Shown: one piece after another, positions 7,951 through 15,542 of the stretch
How the letters are laid out: each line of letters starts with the position of its first letter
Numbering within the stretch: position 1 is the stretch's first letter
Assembly (NCBI GenBank): GCA_934270705.1
Contig: CAKQQG010000019.1
Span: forward strand, 1-24,241
DNA length: 24,241 nt
Source: an uncultured Oxalobacter sp.
Lineage (GTDB): Bacteria; Pseudomonadota; Gammaproteobacteria; Burkholderiales; Burkholderiaceae_D
Direction: 5' to 3'
Translations under genes and position numbers: made by a program
Notes under the pieces: generated by a model
Seen by the model: the letters and a program-made list of their open reading frames with translations, nothing else
Told to the model about the DNA's origin: nothing
The model's database searches: none

Positions 7951-7980
7951 TTGACCGTTTCACGCAAAGCGGGGTATCCT
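7951..7980 (+). promoter_or_regulatory. Promoter of second small secreted protein
   Basis: TTGACC (7951-7956), an 18-bp spacer and TATCCT (7975-7980) lie 29 bp before the ATG at 8010. This suggests the gene has its own promoter. Confidence 0.4.
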
Positions 7981-8009
7981 GCCATAACGATATGAAACCG
8001 GAGAATGCG

Positions 8010-8300
8010 ATGAACCGTTTCAGTTGTTTTGCCGCCGCCCTCGCCACTTGCCTTTCCTGCCTGCTTGCCGGCACGGCGCATGCCGATTCCTATGAACACG
8101 AACATTACCGTCCGGACAAAAAGTATCATTACCAGAACATGCCTTCGCCGCAATACGATCTCGATCGTGAAAGCATGCATTTGCAGCGCAATCATGATCG
8201 TCTGGAACGGCAGCAGGATCAGCTCCGGCACCGGCAGGAACGCGCACACCGTGATTTCAGCCGTTCCCACGATTATATGCGCGGCAGCCGCAGGCGATAG
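8010..8300 (+). CDS. Small secreted His/Arg-rich protein, unknown function
   Basis: A 96-residue protein with a signal peptide (MNRFSCFAAALATCLSCLLA, cleavage near AHA). The mature part is very polar and helical: HLQRNHDRLERQQDQLRHRQ looks like a short coiled coil, and the tail SHDYMRGSRRR is basic. GGAG (8000-8003) is 6 nt before the ATG. It resembles the upstream secreted protein in general character but not in alignable sequence. Periplasmic location is likely; the role is unknown. Confidence 0.62.
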   Translation: MNRFSCFAAALATCLSCLLAGTAHADSYEHEHYRPDKKYHYQNMPSPQYDLDRESMHLQRNHDRLERQQDQLRHRQERAHRDFSRSHDYMRGSRRR

Positions 8301-8499
8301 TCGGGCGGTTTTCACGCCGCCGTCCGTTTCCGCAGGAGCGTTCGCCCGGTATTGCCGATACCGGGTCAAAACGGGTGCCGTTCGTCTTGTCTCCGGGTGG
8401 AGGCATCGCCGTTTTGGTTCCGGCCGTTTCGGCAGATCGCCACGGGTATTCTGCCGCGCTTGACAAACCGTACCGCCCGAGTGGTCGCCCGTTTCAGAC

Positions 8500-8535
8500 A
8501 AAACAGCCGGATGGCGCGTGCCGTCCGGCTGTTTT
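8500..8535. terminator. Bidirectional intrinsic terminator
   Basis: AAAACAGCCGGA (8500-8511) pairs perfectly with TCCGGCTGTTTT (8524-8535). The inner TGGC/GCCG adds four pairs and leaves a 4-nt loop. With A and T runs on both sides it should act for the plus-strand secreted gene and the minus-strand alcohol dehydrogenase, which converge here. Confidence 0.8.
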
Positions 8536-8557
8536 GCCATGTATTCCGGATTGTCCG

Positions 8558-9631
8558 TCAGGGCGTGATGGCGATTTTCAGCACGCCGTCACGCGCGTTG
8601 GCGAACAAATCATAGGCTTGCTCGATCTGGTCGAGCCTGAAGCGGTGCGTGACGAGCGGTTTCAGATCGACACGTCCGCTGGCCACGACGTTGAGCAGAC
8701 GGCGCATGCGCTCCTTGCCGCCCGGACACAGGGTGGTGACGATGGCCTGATCGGCCAGACCGGATGCGAACGCATCGCCCGGTACCGTCAGCTGGCCGGA
8801 ATAGACACCGAGGCTGGAGAGCACGCCGCCGGGTTTGAGTACCCGCAGGCAACTTTCGAACGTCTGCTGGGTGCCGAGCGCTTCGATGGCGACATCCACG
8901 CCATGACCGTCGGTGATTTTCATGATTTCTTCGATGGGGTCTTTTTCCCGGAAATTGATGGTGATGTCCGCCCCCATCCGTCTCGAGATCGCCAGCCGTT
9001 CCGGAATGCCGTCCACGGCGATGATGCGTGTCGCGCCACGCAACCGCGCGCCCGCCGTCGCGCACAGACCGATCGGCCCCTGGGCGAATACCACGACCGT
9101 GTCGCCGATCTTGACGCGCCCGCTTTCCGCACCGGAAAAGCCGGTGCTCATGATGTCCGGACACATCAATACCTGTTCGTCGGTCAGATCGTCGGGAATC
9201 GGCTCCATGTTGGCCATCGCATCGGGTACCAGCAGATATTCCGCCTGGCAGCCGTCGATGGTATTGCCGAACCGCCAGCCGCCGATCGGTTTCCAGCCGT
9301 GTGCGCCGTGTCCGCCGCATTGCGAGGGATGGTTGTCCAGACAGGCATAGCACTGTCCGCAAGGGGTGATCGCGCCGACGATGACGCGCTGGCCGATACG
9401 GTAGCCGGTCACACCCACGCCGAGTTCCTCGATGACGCCGACGGGTTCATGGCCGATGGTGAGACCGGGTTTGACGGGATATTCCCCTTTCAGGATATGG
9501 ATATCGGTACCGCAGATGGTGGTCGTCGTGATTCTGACCAGCGCCTCGCCGGGGCCGACTTTGGGAACGGGTTTTTCATCCAGAACGATCTGGCCGGGTT
9601 TGACGAATACTGCCGCTTTCATGGTACGCAT
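8558..9631 (-). CDS. Zinc-dependent alcohol dehydrogenase (MDR family)
   Basis: A 357-residue medium-chain dehydrogenase. Catalytic-zinc residues are C40 (TICGTD) and H61-E62 (GHEPVG). The structural-zinc cysteines are C91, C94, C97 and C105 (PCGQCYAC...SQC). The nucleotide fold follows (VVFAQGPIGLCATAGARLRG, then IIAVDGIPERL). The length is standard. It oxidises or reduces an alcohol/carbonyl with NAD(P); the overall look is that of bacterial secondary-alcohol or sorbitol/threonine-type enzymes, and the substrate is not certain. The start MRTMKAAVF has GGAG 8 nt upstream. Confidence 0.88.
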   Translation of the reverse strand: MRTMKAAVFVKPGQIVLDEKPVPKVGPGEALVRITTTTICGTDIHILKGEYPVKPGLTIGHEPVGVIEELGVGVTGYRIGQRVIVGAITPCGQCYACLDNHPSQCGGHGAHGWKPIGGWRFGNTIDGCQAEYLLVPDAMANMEPIPDDLTDEQVLMCPDIMSTGFSGAESGRVKIGDTVVVFAQGPIGLCATAGARLRGATRIIAVDGIPERLAISRRMGADITINFREKDPIEEIMKITDGHGVDVAIEALGTQQTFESCLRVLKPGGVLSSLGVYSGQLTVPGDAFASGLADQAIVTTLCPGGKERMRRLLNVVASGRVDLKPLVTHRFRLDQIEQAYDLFANARDGVLKIAITP

Positions 9632-9929
9632 AGGCTCATCTCCATACTGGTTTGGAACTGGGCGGAAAAAGCCTCTTTCCACCCGACTGGCAATACGGGT
9701 GTTACCGGTACCGGCCTGTCCGGTTCATGCCTTTGGCCGTGTCGGTACAGGTCGCTGGCATGCCGGTAGCTTCATGATTTTAGAGTACCCGCTGTCTCCG
9801 GTATTGTCCAGCGTCGATAAGGTATGCGGATGCGATTTCGAGACACAATGGCGTTTTTTCGTCCGGTGTTTGACACGACATAAGCGGGCGACGCCTGTTC
9901 GGACGCCCGAGCGCCGTCAGCCGTCCGGT
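9632..9929. other. Intergenic region upstream of the alcohol dehydrogenase
   Basis: About 300 bp with no convincing gene. It contains the 10-bp palindrome CCGGTACCGG (9705-9714) and GC-rich short inverted repeats. No clear -35/-10 pair or U-tract terminator is visible. Confidence 0.35.
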
Positions 9930-10787
9930 TCAGAAAACGAGTGCCCTGCCCGCCCCCATCGGTCTGACGGCCTGTTCGCCCAGCGTCTCGCGGAAATAAC
10001 GCAAGGTGTTTTCGCCGGTACAGTGACCGCAGCAAAAAAAGAAGCCGTCCGCCATGATCGCTTCCGTACAGGCGACGGCTTCAGCCAGCACCTTTTCCGG
10101 CGCGTTGACCAGATGCAGCCCGCCGATGACGCTCAGGAGCCTGTCTTGCGGAAACGCTTCGTGGATGGCGGCGATGATGTTGGTATAACCGGCATGGCCG
10201 CACCCGACGATGACGACCATGCCGCGCGGTGTGCGCACGACGAGCGAGGCATCGTCGATCAGCGGCACCGGACCTGTGCCGTCCTCATTGAAGAAATTGC
10301 CGGCGACCGGCGCGAAACTGCCGGGTTTTCTCGGAATGTCGGTGAAAAAAAAGAAGTCGTCGTCCAGACGGGTCATGCCGTTGACCGGATGAAATGACGG
10401 CGCGGCGTCTCGTCTTGCCAGATACGGCATGCCGGTAATCCGTACGGGTTGTCCCGGACGGACCTGATAGGACTTGTGCCAGATATAGGGATGTCCGTAA
10501 ACCGGCGGTTTGCCTGCCAGACGCGAATAAAACGTCAGGCCGCCGGTATGATCGTCATGCCCGTGGGTGATGGCGATACCCGCCAGCCCGTCCAGACCGA
10601 CGTCCAGCCTGCCCGCGTTTTCCTGATAGACGTTCGTCGTGCCGGTATCGACGAGCCAGCGCCGTCCGTTGGGAAGCGTCACGAGAATGGAGACACCATG
10701 CTCGGCCGTCAGGTCGTCCCGTGCGACGGTATCATCCGTCAATACGACGATTTCCGTTTTTCCCGTTTTTGCTGTTCGCTCCGTCAT
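9930..10787 (-). CDS. MBL-fold metallohydrolase
   Basis: A 285-residue metallo-beta-lactamase-fold protein. The metal motif is THGHDDHTGG (H75, H77, D79, H80); later ligands are suggested by VGCGHAG and GGLHL, and the C-terminal FCCGHCTGENT is typical of the subgroup annotated as dihydropterin-ribofuranosylaminobenzene phosphate synthase-like. Biochemical function in bacteria is not established for this subgroup. AGGAGA lies 8 nt upstream of the ATG. It is separated from its neighbours by hairpins and is probably monocistronic. Confidence 0.83.
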   Translation of the reverse strand: MTERTAKTGKTEIVVLTDDTVARDDLTAEHGVSILVTLPNGRRWLVDTGTTNVYQENAGRLDVGLDGLAGIAITHGHDDHTGGLTFYSRLAGKPPVYGHPYIWHKSYQVRPGQPVRITGMPYLARRDAAPSFHPVNGMTRLDDDFFFFTDIPRKPGSFAPVAGNFFNEDGTGPVPLIDDASLVVRTPRGMVVIVGCGHAGYTNIIAAIHEAFPQDRLLSVIGGLHLVNAPEKVLAEAVACTEAIMADGFFFCCGHCTGENTLRYFRETLGEQAVRPMGAGRALVF

Positions 10788-10819
10788 GATGGCGATCTCC
10801 TTTGAGGCGGTTCATGCAA

Positions 10820-10879
10820 TCCGATATGCGGCATCATATCGGAGCGGACGCAAAAACGGCAAGAGCCGGATGCATCCGG
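10820..10879. terminator. Two adjacent hairpins between hydrolase genes
   Basis: TCCGATATG (10820-10828) pairs with CATATCGGA (10835-10843), and CCGGATGCATCCGG (10866-10879) is a perfect 14-bp palindrome. On the minus strand the second is followed after several bases by GTTTTTG, so it may terminate the alpha/beta hydrolase transcript. The first could instead be an operator for the MBL gene. Confidence 0.45.
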
Positions 10880-10926
10880 TTCCAGCCGCCATGGCGATGA
10901 AAAAGCGTCGCTGGCCTGAATGCCGC

Positions 10927-11784
10927 CTATTTCATGCCATATGCCAGCGCCTGTATTTTTCCGAGCATGTCCGCCAGCGTCTGCGTGCGCCATGTCCCGA
11001 CGGAATGCCCTTCCCCCTCGCCGATGACGGCTTGTGCCTGTCCACCGTGTTCGCGCCAGAGCCGTGCCATGCGCGGGGCCGTATCTTTCGGCAGGCGGAT
11101 GTCGTCGCTTCCCTGAAAGAACAGGGCTTTCGGCAAATCCCGCCTTGCACCGCTTTCGAGCCATCGGGAAACCGACGCCGCTTCCATGGCGGGTATGCTC
11201 CCGAAAAAGGCATGGTGGCATGCCATGATGTCGGTCATGCCGTTTTCCTGCGCCATGCGGTAGCGTGCCACCGGATCGAGTACGCCCGAGCAGGTCACGA
11301 CAAATGCCATGGCGGCGTCCGGTTCTTTTCCCTGCGGCATGCCGGCGGGCGTTTCGCCGCCGAATGGTGTCCTGCCCGGGCAAAGCGATGCAAGCAGCGC
11401 CAGATAACCGCCGCTTGAAATGCCGAGCGCACCGACGTTTCCGGCGTCAATGTCATATTGTGCGGCATGGGCCTTGAGCCAGCGTACGGCGCAGTGCACA
11501 TCCTCGACCGCGGCGGGAGACGGATAGCGCGGCGCCAGACGGGTGTCGATCGCCATGACGACGATACCGGTGGCGGCGACCAGTTCGGCGAATCCGGATG
11601 TGGCGAAACGGTCGCCGGATACCCATGCGCCGCCATGCACGCATACCAGCGCGGGAAACGGTCCTTTTCCCGCCGGACGATATACCAGCGCCTTGCGCGT
11701 ATCGGACACTGTCCGGCAATAGACGGTTTCGGTAACGGTCATGCCCGCCAGATCGGGCGGCCACTGAAAGGAAACGATTGGCAT
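10927..11784 (-). CDS. Alpha/beta hydrolase (esterase, HSL/BD-FAE-like)
   Basis: A 285-residue alpha/beta hydrolase. HGGAW (50-54) forms the oxyanion hole, GISSGG (121-126) is the nucleophile elbow with S123, GSDDIRLP supplies the acid, and GEGHSVG the histidine. The arrangement matches the hormone-sensitive-lipase/BD-FAE group, which cleaves carboxyl esters. No signal peptide is visible. The ATG lacks a clear Shine-Dalgarno, so the start could also be the Met at residue 15. Confidence 0.82.
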   Translation of the reverse strand: MPIVSFQWPPDLAGMTVTETVYCRTVSDTRKALVYRPAGKGPFPALVCVHGGAWVSGDRFATSGFAELVAATGIVVMAIDTRLAPRYPSPAAVEDVHCAVRWLKAHAAQYDIDAGNVGALGISSGGYLALLASLCPGRTPFGGETPAGMPQGKEPDAAMAFVVTCSGVLDPVARYRMAQENGMTDIMACHHAFFGSIPAMEAASVSRWLESGARRDLPKALFFQGSDDIRLPKDTAPRMARLWREHGGQAQAVIGEGEGHSVGTWRTQTLADMLGKIQALAYGMK

Positions 11785-11804
11785 GGATGATTTTGCGTAT
11801 GGAG

Positions 11805-11841
11805 AAAACCGGCATTATATCGCAGGCAAAGTGCCGGTTTT
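11805..11841. repeat. 10-bp inverted repeat upstream of the hydrolase gene
   Basis: AAAACCGGCA (11805-11814) and TGCCGGTTTT (11832-11841) are perfectly complementary. The loop carries a minus-strand TATAAT (11814-11819), so the element is either a terminator of leftward transcription from the tRNA side or an operator around the hydrolase promoter. A second short repeat GCCGG-TTTTT-CCGGC overlaps its right arm. Confidence 0.5.
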
Positions 11842-12038
11842 TCCGGCAAGGCACGCCGGACACGAAACCGGATACCCGAAACGGCACGGCGGACGGATCG
11901 CGTGCGGCACATGCGGATACGGGAAAAACGGCGTGCGGCGAAAGCCGCCGGGATAATGCCATGACATCATGTCCGGTACGCCGTCCCGCAAGGCAGGATA
12001 CAGGCGGTATTTTCCGTGCAAACCGGAGCGTGATCCGA

Positions 12039-12095
12039 TGGTGCCCGAGACCGGAATCGAACCGGTACGCCATTTCTGGCGAGAGATTTTAAGTC
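12039..12095 (-). tRNA. 3' fragment of tRNA-Leu(UAA); left attachment site
   Basis: Read on the minus strand the sequence gives the 3' side of an anticodon arm with loop CTTAAAA (anticodon UAA), a long variable arm (CTCGCCAG/AAAT/GGCG), a perfect T arm (ACCGG-TTCGATT-CCGGT), the acceptor strand CTCGGGC and ACCA. The 5' half is missing: upstream of the loop the match breaks (TATAAGA instead of the needed AGAGA). This is the classic remnant left when a phage integrates into a tRNA gene; the intact gene should be at the far prophage end. The core shared with attR probably starts near 12,095. Confidence 0.85.
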
Positions 12096-12184
12096 TTATA
12101 TACCTCTTTAAAAATCAACAGTTTAGCGGTTTTTTGTTGTCAAAAATTGGAGCAAAAACTGACGTGTTGGCTACAAAATGACCA

Positions 12185-13237
12185 CTATGTGTCCATGAAT
12201 TTTGCAGCGTTTGTAAGGGCATCTACACCGGATTTCAAGAAATCCAGACCAACATGCACATACTGCTGAGACACCATTATTGATGAGTGTCCGGCCCACT
12301 TCTGGATGAATACAGCGCTCTTTCCGGCTTCACCAAGCCTCGTCAAGCATGTGTGTCTCAAAGCATGGATGACAAATCCGGGGTCATCTGACATTCTCAT
12401 AGCGGCCCTCAGAGCTTCCCACTGCCTCCTCAGTAGGTACGCTGAGTAATCAAAAAATATCTTACCGTGTCCACGTCTCCGAATAGCAATCTCAAGTGCC
12501 CGTGGCGTGAGCGGCACAGTTCTACCTTTACCGCTCTTTGTCTCACCATCATGGAGACGGGCCATGCCCACTGTTTCCCCATCGACACGCATGATCTGGA
12601 TGTCGTCCGAATGAATATTCAAGGACTCCGAACGCCTAAAGCCAGTATCAAGCGTAAACGCAATGTAGTCTTTGAGAGTCTCAAAGCCTAATTTGTCGCA
12701 CACCCTGTACATTTGCTGCTCTTCTTTCGGGAGGAACACTCGTTTCCGGTTTTGTCCTTCCCGCTGCCTCGGCATCCGAAAAGTGTGCTGCAAAACACCG
12801 TCTTCCTCAGCCACCTTGAGCATCATGGACAGTGAAGACAGCTTCCGGTTTATCGTTGAACCAGAATTACCTTGCCGATACAGGGTTTCCACAAGGTCGT
12901 TAAGAACTTTTTGAGTTATGTTCAAAACTGAGTTATTCGGGCCAAGAATTTCAATGCAGCGGTATGCGTTAGCTGCCTGAACGCCAGAATCACTTGCCCA
13001 TTTGATCTGCTTCGTGCGTTTCCACAGGTCAAGCAAAGTAACTTCGGAAACGACGGCCTTTTGTGTGATGACTGTGCTACCCACGATGTCGGCCAAGCGC
13101 TGCTTCGCTCTTACTGCTTCTTCTGCCGCCTCAACGGCTTTAGCCTCTTCCAGCGTCTTGCAGACTCGCCTGAATCGCTTGTCACGGCTACCAATGCTCA
13201 CAAGATAGCCGCCGTTTTGTCGTTTTGTGATTGTCAT
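12185..13237 (-). CDS. int: Phage integrase, tyrosine recombinase
   Basis: A 350-residue tyrosine recombinase. Catalytic residues are R201 (TGFRRSE), K234 (ETKSGKGR), H291-x-x-R294 (HALRHTCLTR), H317 (GHSS) and Y326 (QQYVH). The N-terminal arm-binding part (GGYLVSIGSRDKRFRRV) and a SAM-like core-binding domain (about 63-160) precede it. The start MTITKR is fixed by an ATGA overlap with the upstream winged-helix gene; a longer frame is rejected. Its stop is 90 bp from the tRNA fragment, as expected for attP-int. It is the last gene of an operon behind a LexA box. Confidence 0.93.
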   Translation of the reverse strand: MTITKRQNGGYLVSIGSRDKRFRRVCKTLEEAKAVEAAEEAVRAKQRLADIVGSTVITQKAVVSEVTLLDLWKRTKQIKWASDSGVQAANAYRCIEILGPNNSVLNITQKVLNDLVETLYRQGNSGSTINRKLSSLSMMLKVAEEDGVLQHTFRMPRQREGQNRKRVFLPKEEQQMYRVCDKLGFETLKDYIAFTLDTGFRRSESLNIHSDDIQIMRVDGETVGMARLHDGETKSGKGRTVPLTPRALEIAIRRRGHGKIFFDYSAYLLRRQWEALRAAMRMSDDPGFVIHALRHTCLTRLGEAGKSAVFIQKWAGHSSIMVSQQYVHVGLDFLKSGVDALTNAAKFMDT

Positions 13238-13578
13238 TTCCCTGCAATCCTTTCTAAAAGTTCCCTTCCCTTGTCTGTAAGTTCCACCCGTGTGACCAAT
13301 TCCCATGCAGGGTCGTCATACCGATGAACCAACCCGACACCGCTTGATTTCGACATCTTCGTTCCTTTGGACGACAGATTGATGGCGTGCCGACTCACAG
13401 AGACAGGGGGCAACCCTACTTTCTTTGCCAATTCCCTGATAGAGGCTCCCTCGTAAAGGGCCACGGTGAGGAATACCATCATTTCGTTTACATTGAATGA
13501 TTTTTTGATGGCGCGAAACTCGGCCAGAGCTTTCACCATATCATCCACTTTCAGTCTTGATATTTTCTTGTCGTCCAT
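13234..13578 (-). CDS. Winged-helix DNA-binding protein (MarR-like)
   Basis: A 114-residue protein with a helix-turn-helix (SIRELAKKVGLPPVSVSRHA, about 47-66) and a C-terminal strand-helix VELTDKGRELLERIAGK reminiscent of MarR proteins. A good GGGGG Shine-Dalgarno is 5 nt upstream. It sits between a 45-aa gene and int, overlapping int by ATGA. A role as excisionase-like directionality factor or regulator of integration is plausible from position but unproven. Confidence 0.75.
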   Translation of the reverse strand: MDDKKISRLKVDDMVKALAEFRAIKKSFNVNEMMVFLTVALYEGASIRELAKKVGLPPVSVSRHAINLSSKGTKMSKSSGVGLVHRYDDPAWELVTRVELTDKGRELLERIAGK

Positions 13579-13587
13579 GTCATCCCC

Positions 13588-13725
13588 CTAAACTTTTCCG
13601 AAGGATACGCTGAGACGGAACCATCGAAACTCGCTGTAACCGCTGCTCGTGTACAGTCGGGGACGTTTGTAACTATTCTCCCGAAGTTCGATGATGATTC
13701 CGTAGCCAAAGATTTGAATATACAT
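13588..13725 (-). CDS. 45-aa phage protein, first gene of the int operon
   Basis: A short frame MYIQIFGYGIIIELRENSYK... ending VSFGKV, with a near-perfect GGAGGT Shine-Dalgarno 5 nt before the ATG. Its stop lies 9 bp before the start of the winged-helix gene, whose ribosome-binding site follows directly. An alternating hydrophobic start (YIQIFGYGIIIEL) then basic residues suggests a small beta-rich DNA- or protein-binding product. Small proteins with similar openings occur in phage early regions. No function is assigned. Confidence 0.65.
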   Translation of the reverse strand: MYIQIFGYGIIIELRENSYKRPRLYTSSGYSEFRWFRLSVSFGKV

Positions 13726-13764
13726 GCAGCACCTCCGATTGTAAGATATTCTCGAAATTGACGT

Positions 13765-13784
13765 AACTGTGAATATATACAGTA
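13765..13784. promoter_or_regulatory. LexA (SOS) box
   Basis: AACTGTGAATATATACAGTA fits CTGT-N8-ACAG and differs from the E. coli consensus at only a few positions. It lies 40 bp upstream of the 45-aa gene that heads the int operon, overlapping the region where its promoter must be. The host LexA may therefore repress integration/excision genes until DNA damage. This is a sequence match only. Confidence 0.72.
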
Positions 13785-13788
13785 TAAG

Positions 13789-14109
13789 TTAGACCAAAGA
13801 TGGTCTATCGTCAAGGCTTGATCGCTTCAATACAAGCGCATTGAAGATGTTTGAAAAGTCACGGTACCTTGCAATGCTTACTGTCACAGGACCATTCAGT
13901 GCCCCGCGAACGACACGGTAGCGGACACGGGCCATGCCCGATTCTTTTTGTTCTTTTTCCAGCAAACCCTGTGCGGCCCATGAAGACAGGATTGCAGACA
14001 CCCCCTTCCGAGTGATTCCTGTGGCATTTGCAACCTGAAAAGACGTGAACCATTCCCGTTTGTCTTTGATTAGCTTCCTGATTACTTCGCTTTTATTCGT
14101 TTTCTGCAT
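13789..14109 (-). CDS. Helix-turn-helix phage protein
   Basis: A 106-residue protein with a winged-helix-like N-terminal half: FTSFQVANATGITRKGVSAI (about 22-41) followed by a helix and basic strand (KESGMARVRYRVVRG). The C-terminal half has no recognisable family. GAGGTG lies 5 nt before the ATG, 3 nt after the stop of the upstream gene. A transcription regulator is the simplest reading; its target is unknown. Confidence 0.65.
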   Translation of the reverse strand: MQKTNKSEVIRKLIKDKREWFTSFQVANATGITRKGVSAILSSWAAQGLLEKEQKESGMARVRYRVVRGALNGPVTVSIARYRDFSNIFNALVLKRSSLDDRPSLV

Positions 14110-14112
14110 TTT

Positions 14113-14445
14113 TCACCTCACCATCATTGGAAAAAACTTTGTCATGCGGCCAGCTTTAGGTGGTACCCCCGTGATCTTTCCGGTAGCGTCAAACAGGATC
14201 ACACCCAGACAGCCATTAAGTTCCGCACCAATACTTCCGGCACCGATAAGGCCACGGATACGGTTCTGGCTTGTTTTGTCCAGATCATCCCAATGGACAA
14301 GCACACCGGCCGTGCTTGCTTTTTGGTAGCGCGTGTTGAGATATGGCACCAGATCAACCCCAACGACATGCCGGATATACTCCAAAATCTTTGGGACATC
14401 GCGGGAAACGCTGAAGCGTTTGTGCGGAAATGATGCTTCGACCAT
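14113..14445 (-). CDS. Phage hypothetical protein
   Basis: A 110-residue soluble protein without a family I recognise. It contains basic and hydrophobic patches (FPHKRFSV, IRGLIGAGSIGAELNG, GVILFDATG). Two ATGs are possible. That at 14451 overlaps the upstream stop (ATGA) but has GGAGG only 1 nt away; that at 14445 has GGAGG at 7 nt and is preferred. It is tightly packed between two other small genes, typical of a phage early block. Confidence 0.6.
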   Translation of the reverse strand: MVEASFPHKRFSVSRDVPKILEYIRHVVGVDLVPYLNTRYQKASTAGVLVHWDDLDKTSQNRIRGLIGAGSIGAELNGCLGVILFDATGKITGVPPKAGRMTKFFPMMVR

Positions 14446-14447
14446 GT

Positions 14448-14720
14448 TCATGCCTCCGAATGAAAAGCTGACTTTATGAACTCCGATAGCTCATCAGCGA
14501 ACCGTGCGGCATCCTGTTCTGTGTCGAAATCCTCAACCCAATCCGAGACACAACAGCCATGATCGAAAAATTCGATATACACGCTCCAAAATTCCGCCTG
14601 TTCCGGCGTGCAATAGTCAATACCGCTTTCCTCGGTACATCTTCGCGGTTCATAAGACACCCTACCGGTCAACCGCCCGGCCATGCTATCTAATTGCCTG
14701 ATAATTTCCTGTGGAATCAT
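14448..14720 (-). CDS. Phage hypothetical protein, acidic
   Basis: A 90-residue acidic protein (FWSVYIEFFDHGCCVSDWVE, then DFDTEQDAARFADELSEFI) with a GGAG ribosome-binding site 5-6 nt upstream. Several cysteines and aromatic residues are notable. I know no function. High acidity and early location would fit a DNA mimic or host-takeover protein, but that is speculation. Confidence 0.6.
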   Translation of the reverse strand: MIPQEIIRQLDSMAGRLTGRVSYEPRRCTEESGIDYCTPEQAEFWSVYIEFFDHGCCVSDWVEDFDTEQDAARFADELSEFIKSAFHSEA

Positions 14721-14771
14721 TTTTTCTCCAAGTAATTTCTGTTGTAGGCCTCAGCCATGCCTGTCAGTTTA

Positions 14772-14789
14772 AGGCTCAAAATTGAGCCT
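14772..14789. repeat. Intergenic stem-loop, AGGCTCAA/TTGAGCCT
   Basis: Perfect 8-bp arms around AA, overlapping the stop of the 28-codon frame. The core GCTCA-N4-TGAGC recurs upstream of ardA at 16947-16960. There is no U run, so an mRNA-processing hairpin or a protein-binding site is more likely than a terminator. Confidence 0.5.
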
Positions 14790-14874
14790 AAATCGCCAAC
14801 AAAAAGACAAGACCAAGATATGATGACAGTGCCCCCAAAATAAGCAAGAGTGCTTCAAGCAGTATTTGCTTCAT
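14788..14874 (-). CDS. 28-aa predicted membrane peptide
   Basis: The frame MKQILLEALLLILGALSSYL continues GLVFLLAI and ends. It is almost entirely one hydrophobic helix. GGGGG lies 5 nt before the ATG and the start is 10 bp after the previous stop. Length, hydrophobicity and spacing argue for a real single-pass membrane microprotein, but without homology this stays tentative. Confidence 0.45.
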   Translation of the reverse strand: MKQILLEALLLILGALSSYLGLVFLLAI

Positions 14875-14884
14875 TGCATCCCCC

Positions 14885-15454
14885 TTAAACTGCAATACCG
14901 TTTTCAGTAAACAGGCATTCGTTACCTTGTATATGGTTCGCAATATAATCAGCGGATGTTAAATATTCATCTTCAGCCCTGAGCGAATCATATAAGGACA
15001 CCGCTGCATCCTTTAGAAACTCTTTCAGAACGTGTTTAAAGTGCATGACATTAACTGCCAGTTCACCATTTTCATCATAAAGAGATTCTGGCGATACATC
15101 CCAAGATATTTGACGGTAGTTATTGGCTTCCAGTTCAAAAAACTCTACTTCCCGAAGATCATCATAATTATCAAGCCGGGATTCACCGCCAAAGAAATTT
15201 AACAGTGCATCCTGATACATCCGGGCTTTAATGGTGACATGATCGCTCTGCACGTAACCTAACTGCCACGAAATAGTTACATCCGAAAACCCGACAGATT
15301 CAAGATGTTCTTTTTCACAATCAACAACATCCTGTAAAGCGTCCTGTATGATGTTTTGAAGGCCTGAATCCGTGTACCGAAAATTGGTAATTACACGTTC
15401 CCGCACATGTTCTGCGAGTTCCGAAAGTGTATAAACTGTGATCTGTTTCGACAT
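14885..15454 (-). CDS. Phage hypothetical protein, 189 aa
   Basis: A soluble acidic protein. The start MSKQITVYTL at 15454 has GGAG at 6 nt; an ATG four codons upstream would include that GGAG. The N-terminus (YTLSELAEHVRERVITNFR) resembles openings of uncharacterised proteins in many phages, and the middle (VTISWQLGYVQSDHVTIKAR) has alternating strands. No catalytic motif is seen. It lies between a stem-loop pair upstream and the 28-aa gene downstream. Confidence 0.65.
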   Translation of the reverse strand: MSKQITVYTLSELAEHVRERVITNFRYTDSGLQNIIQDALQDVVDCEKEHLESVGFSDVTISWQLGYVQSDHVTIKARMYQDALLNFFGGESRLDNYDDLREVEFFELEANNYRQISWDVSPESLYDENGELAVNVMHFKHVLKEFLKDAAVSLYDSLRAEDEYLTSADYIANHIQGNECLFTENGIAV

Positions 15455-15477
15455 GGTTAACTCCACTATGTTGGTAG

Positions 15478-15535
15478 GTAAATATAAAGTGACTCACGAA
15501 TCACCTTATATTTACGGCCGGAATGGTTACCGGCC
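15478..15535. repeat. Two adjacent stem-loops between phage early genes
   Basis: Hairpin 1: 15-nt arms (15478-15492 and 15501-15515) with one mismatch and an 8-nt loop. Hairpin 2 follows at once: GGCCGG (15516-15521) with CCGGCC (15530-15535). They fill most of the gap between two minus-strand genes. With no T tract on the minus side, processing or attenuation is more likely than termination. Confidence 0.6.
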
Positions 15536-15542
15536 ACGAACG

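Noticed and set aside
8375..9769. A 464-codon plus-strand open frame
   Set aside because: It is antisense to the alcohol dehydrogenase, whose zinc ligands are all present, and runs through the terminator at 8500-8535.
9885..9915. GGGCG/CGCCC hairpin after the MBL gene as terminator
   Set aside because: The stem is short, the loop is long and no uridine run follows.
13551..13814. An 87-codon minus-strand frame over the LexA-box region
   Set aside because: It has no ribosome-binding site and conflicts with the 45-aa frame, which has GGAGGT at ideal spacing.
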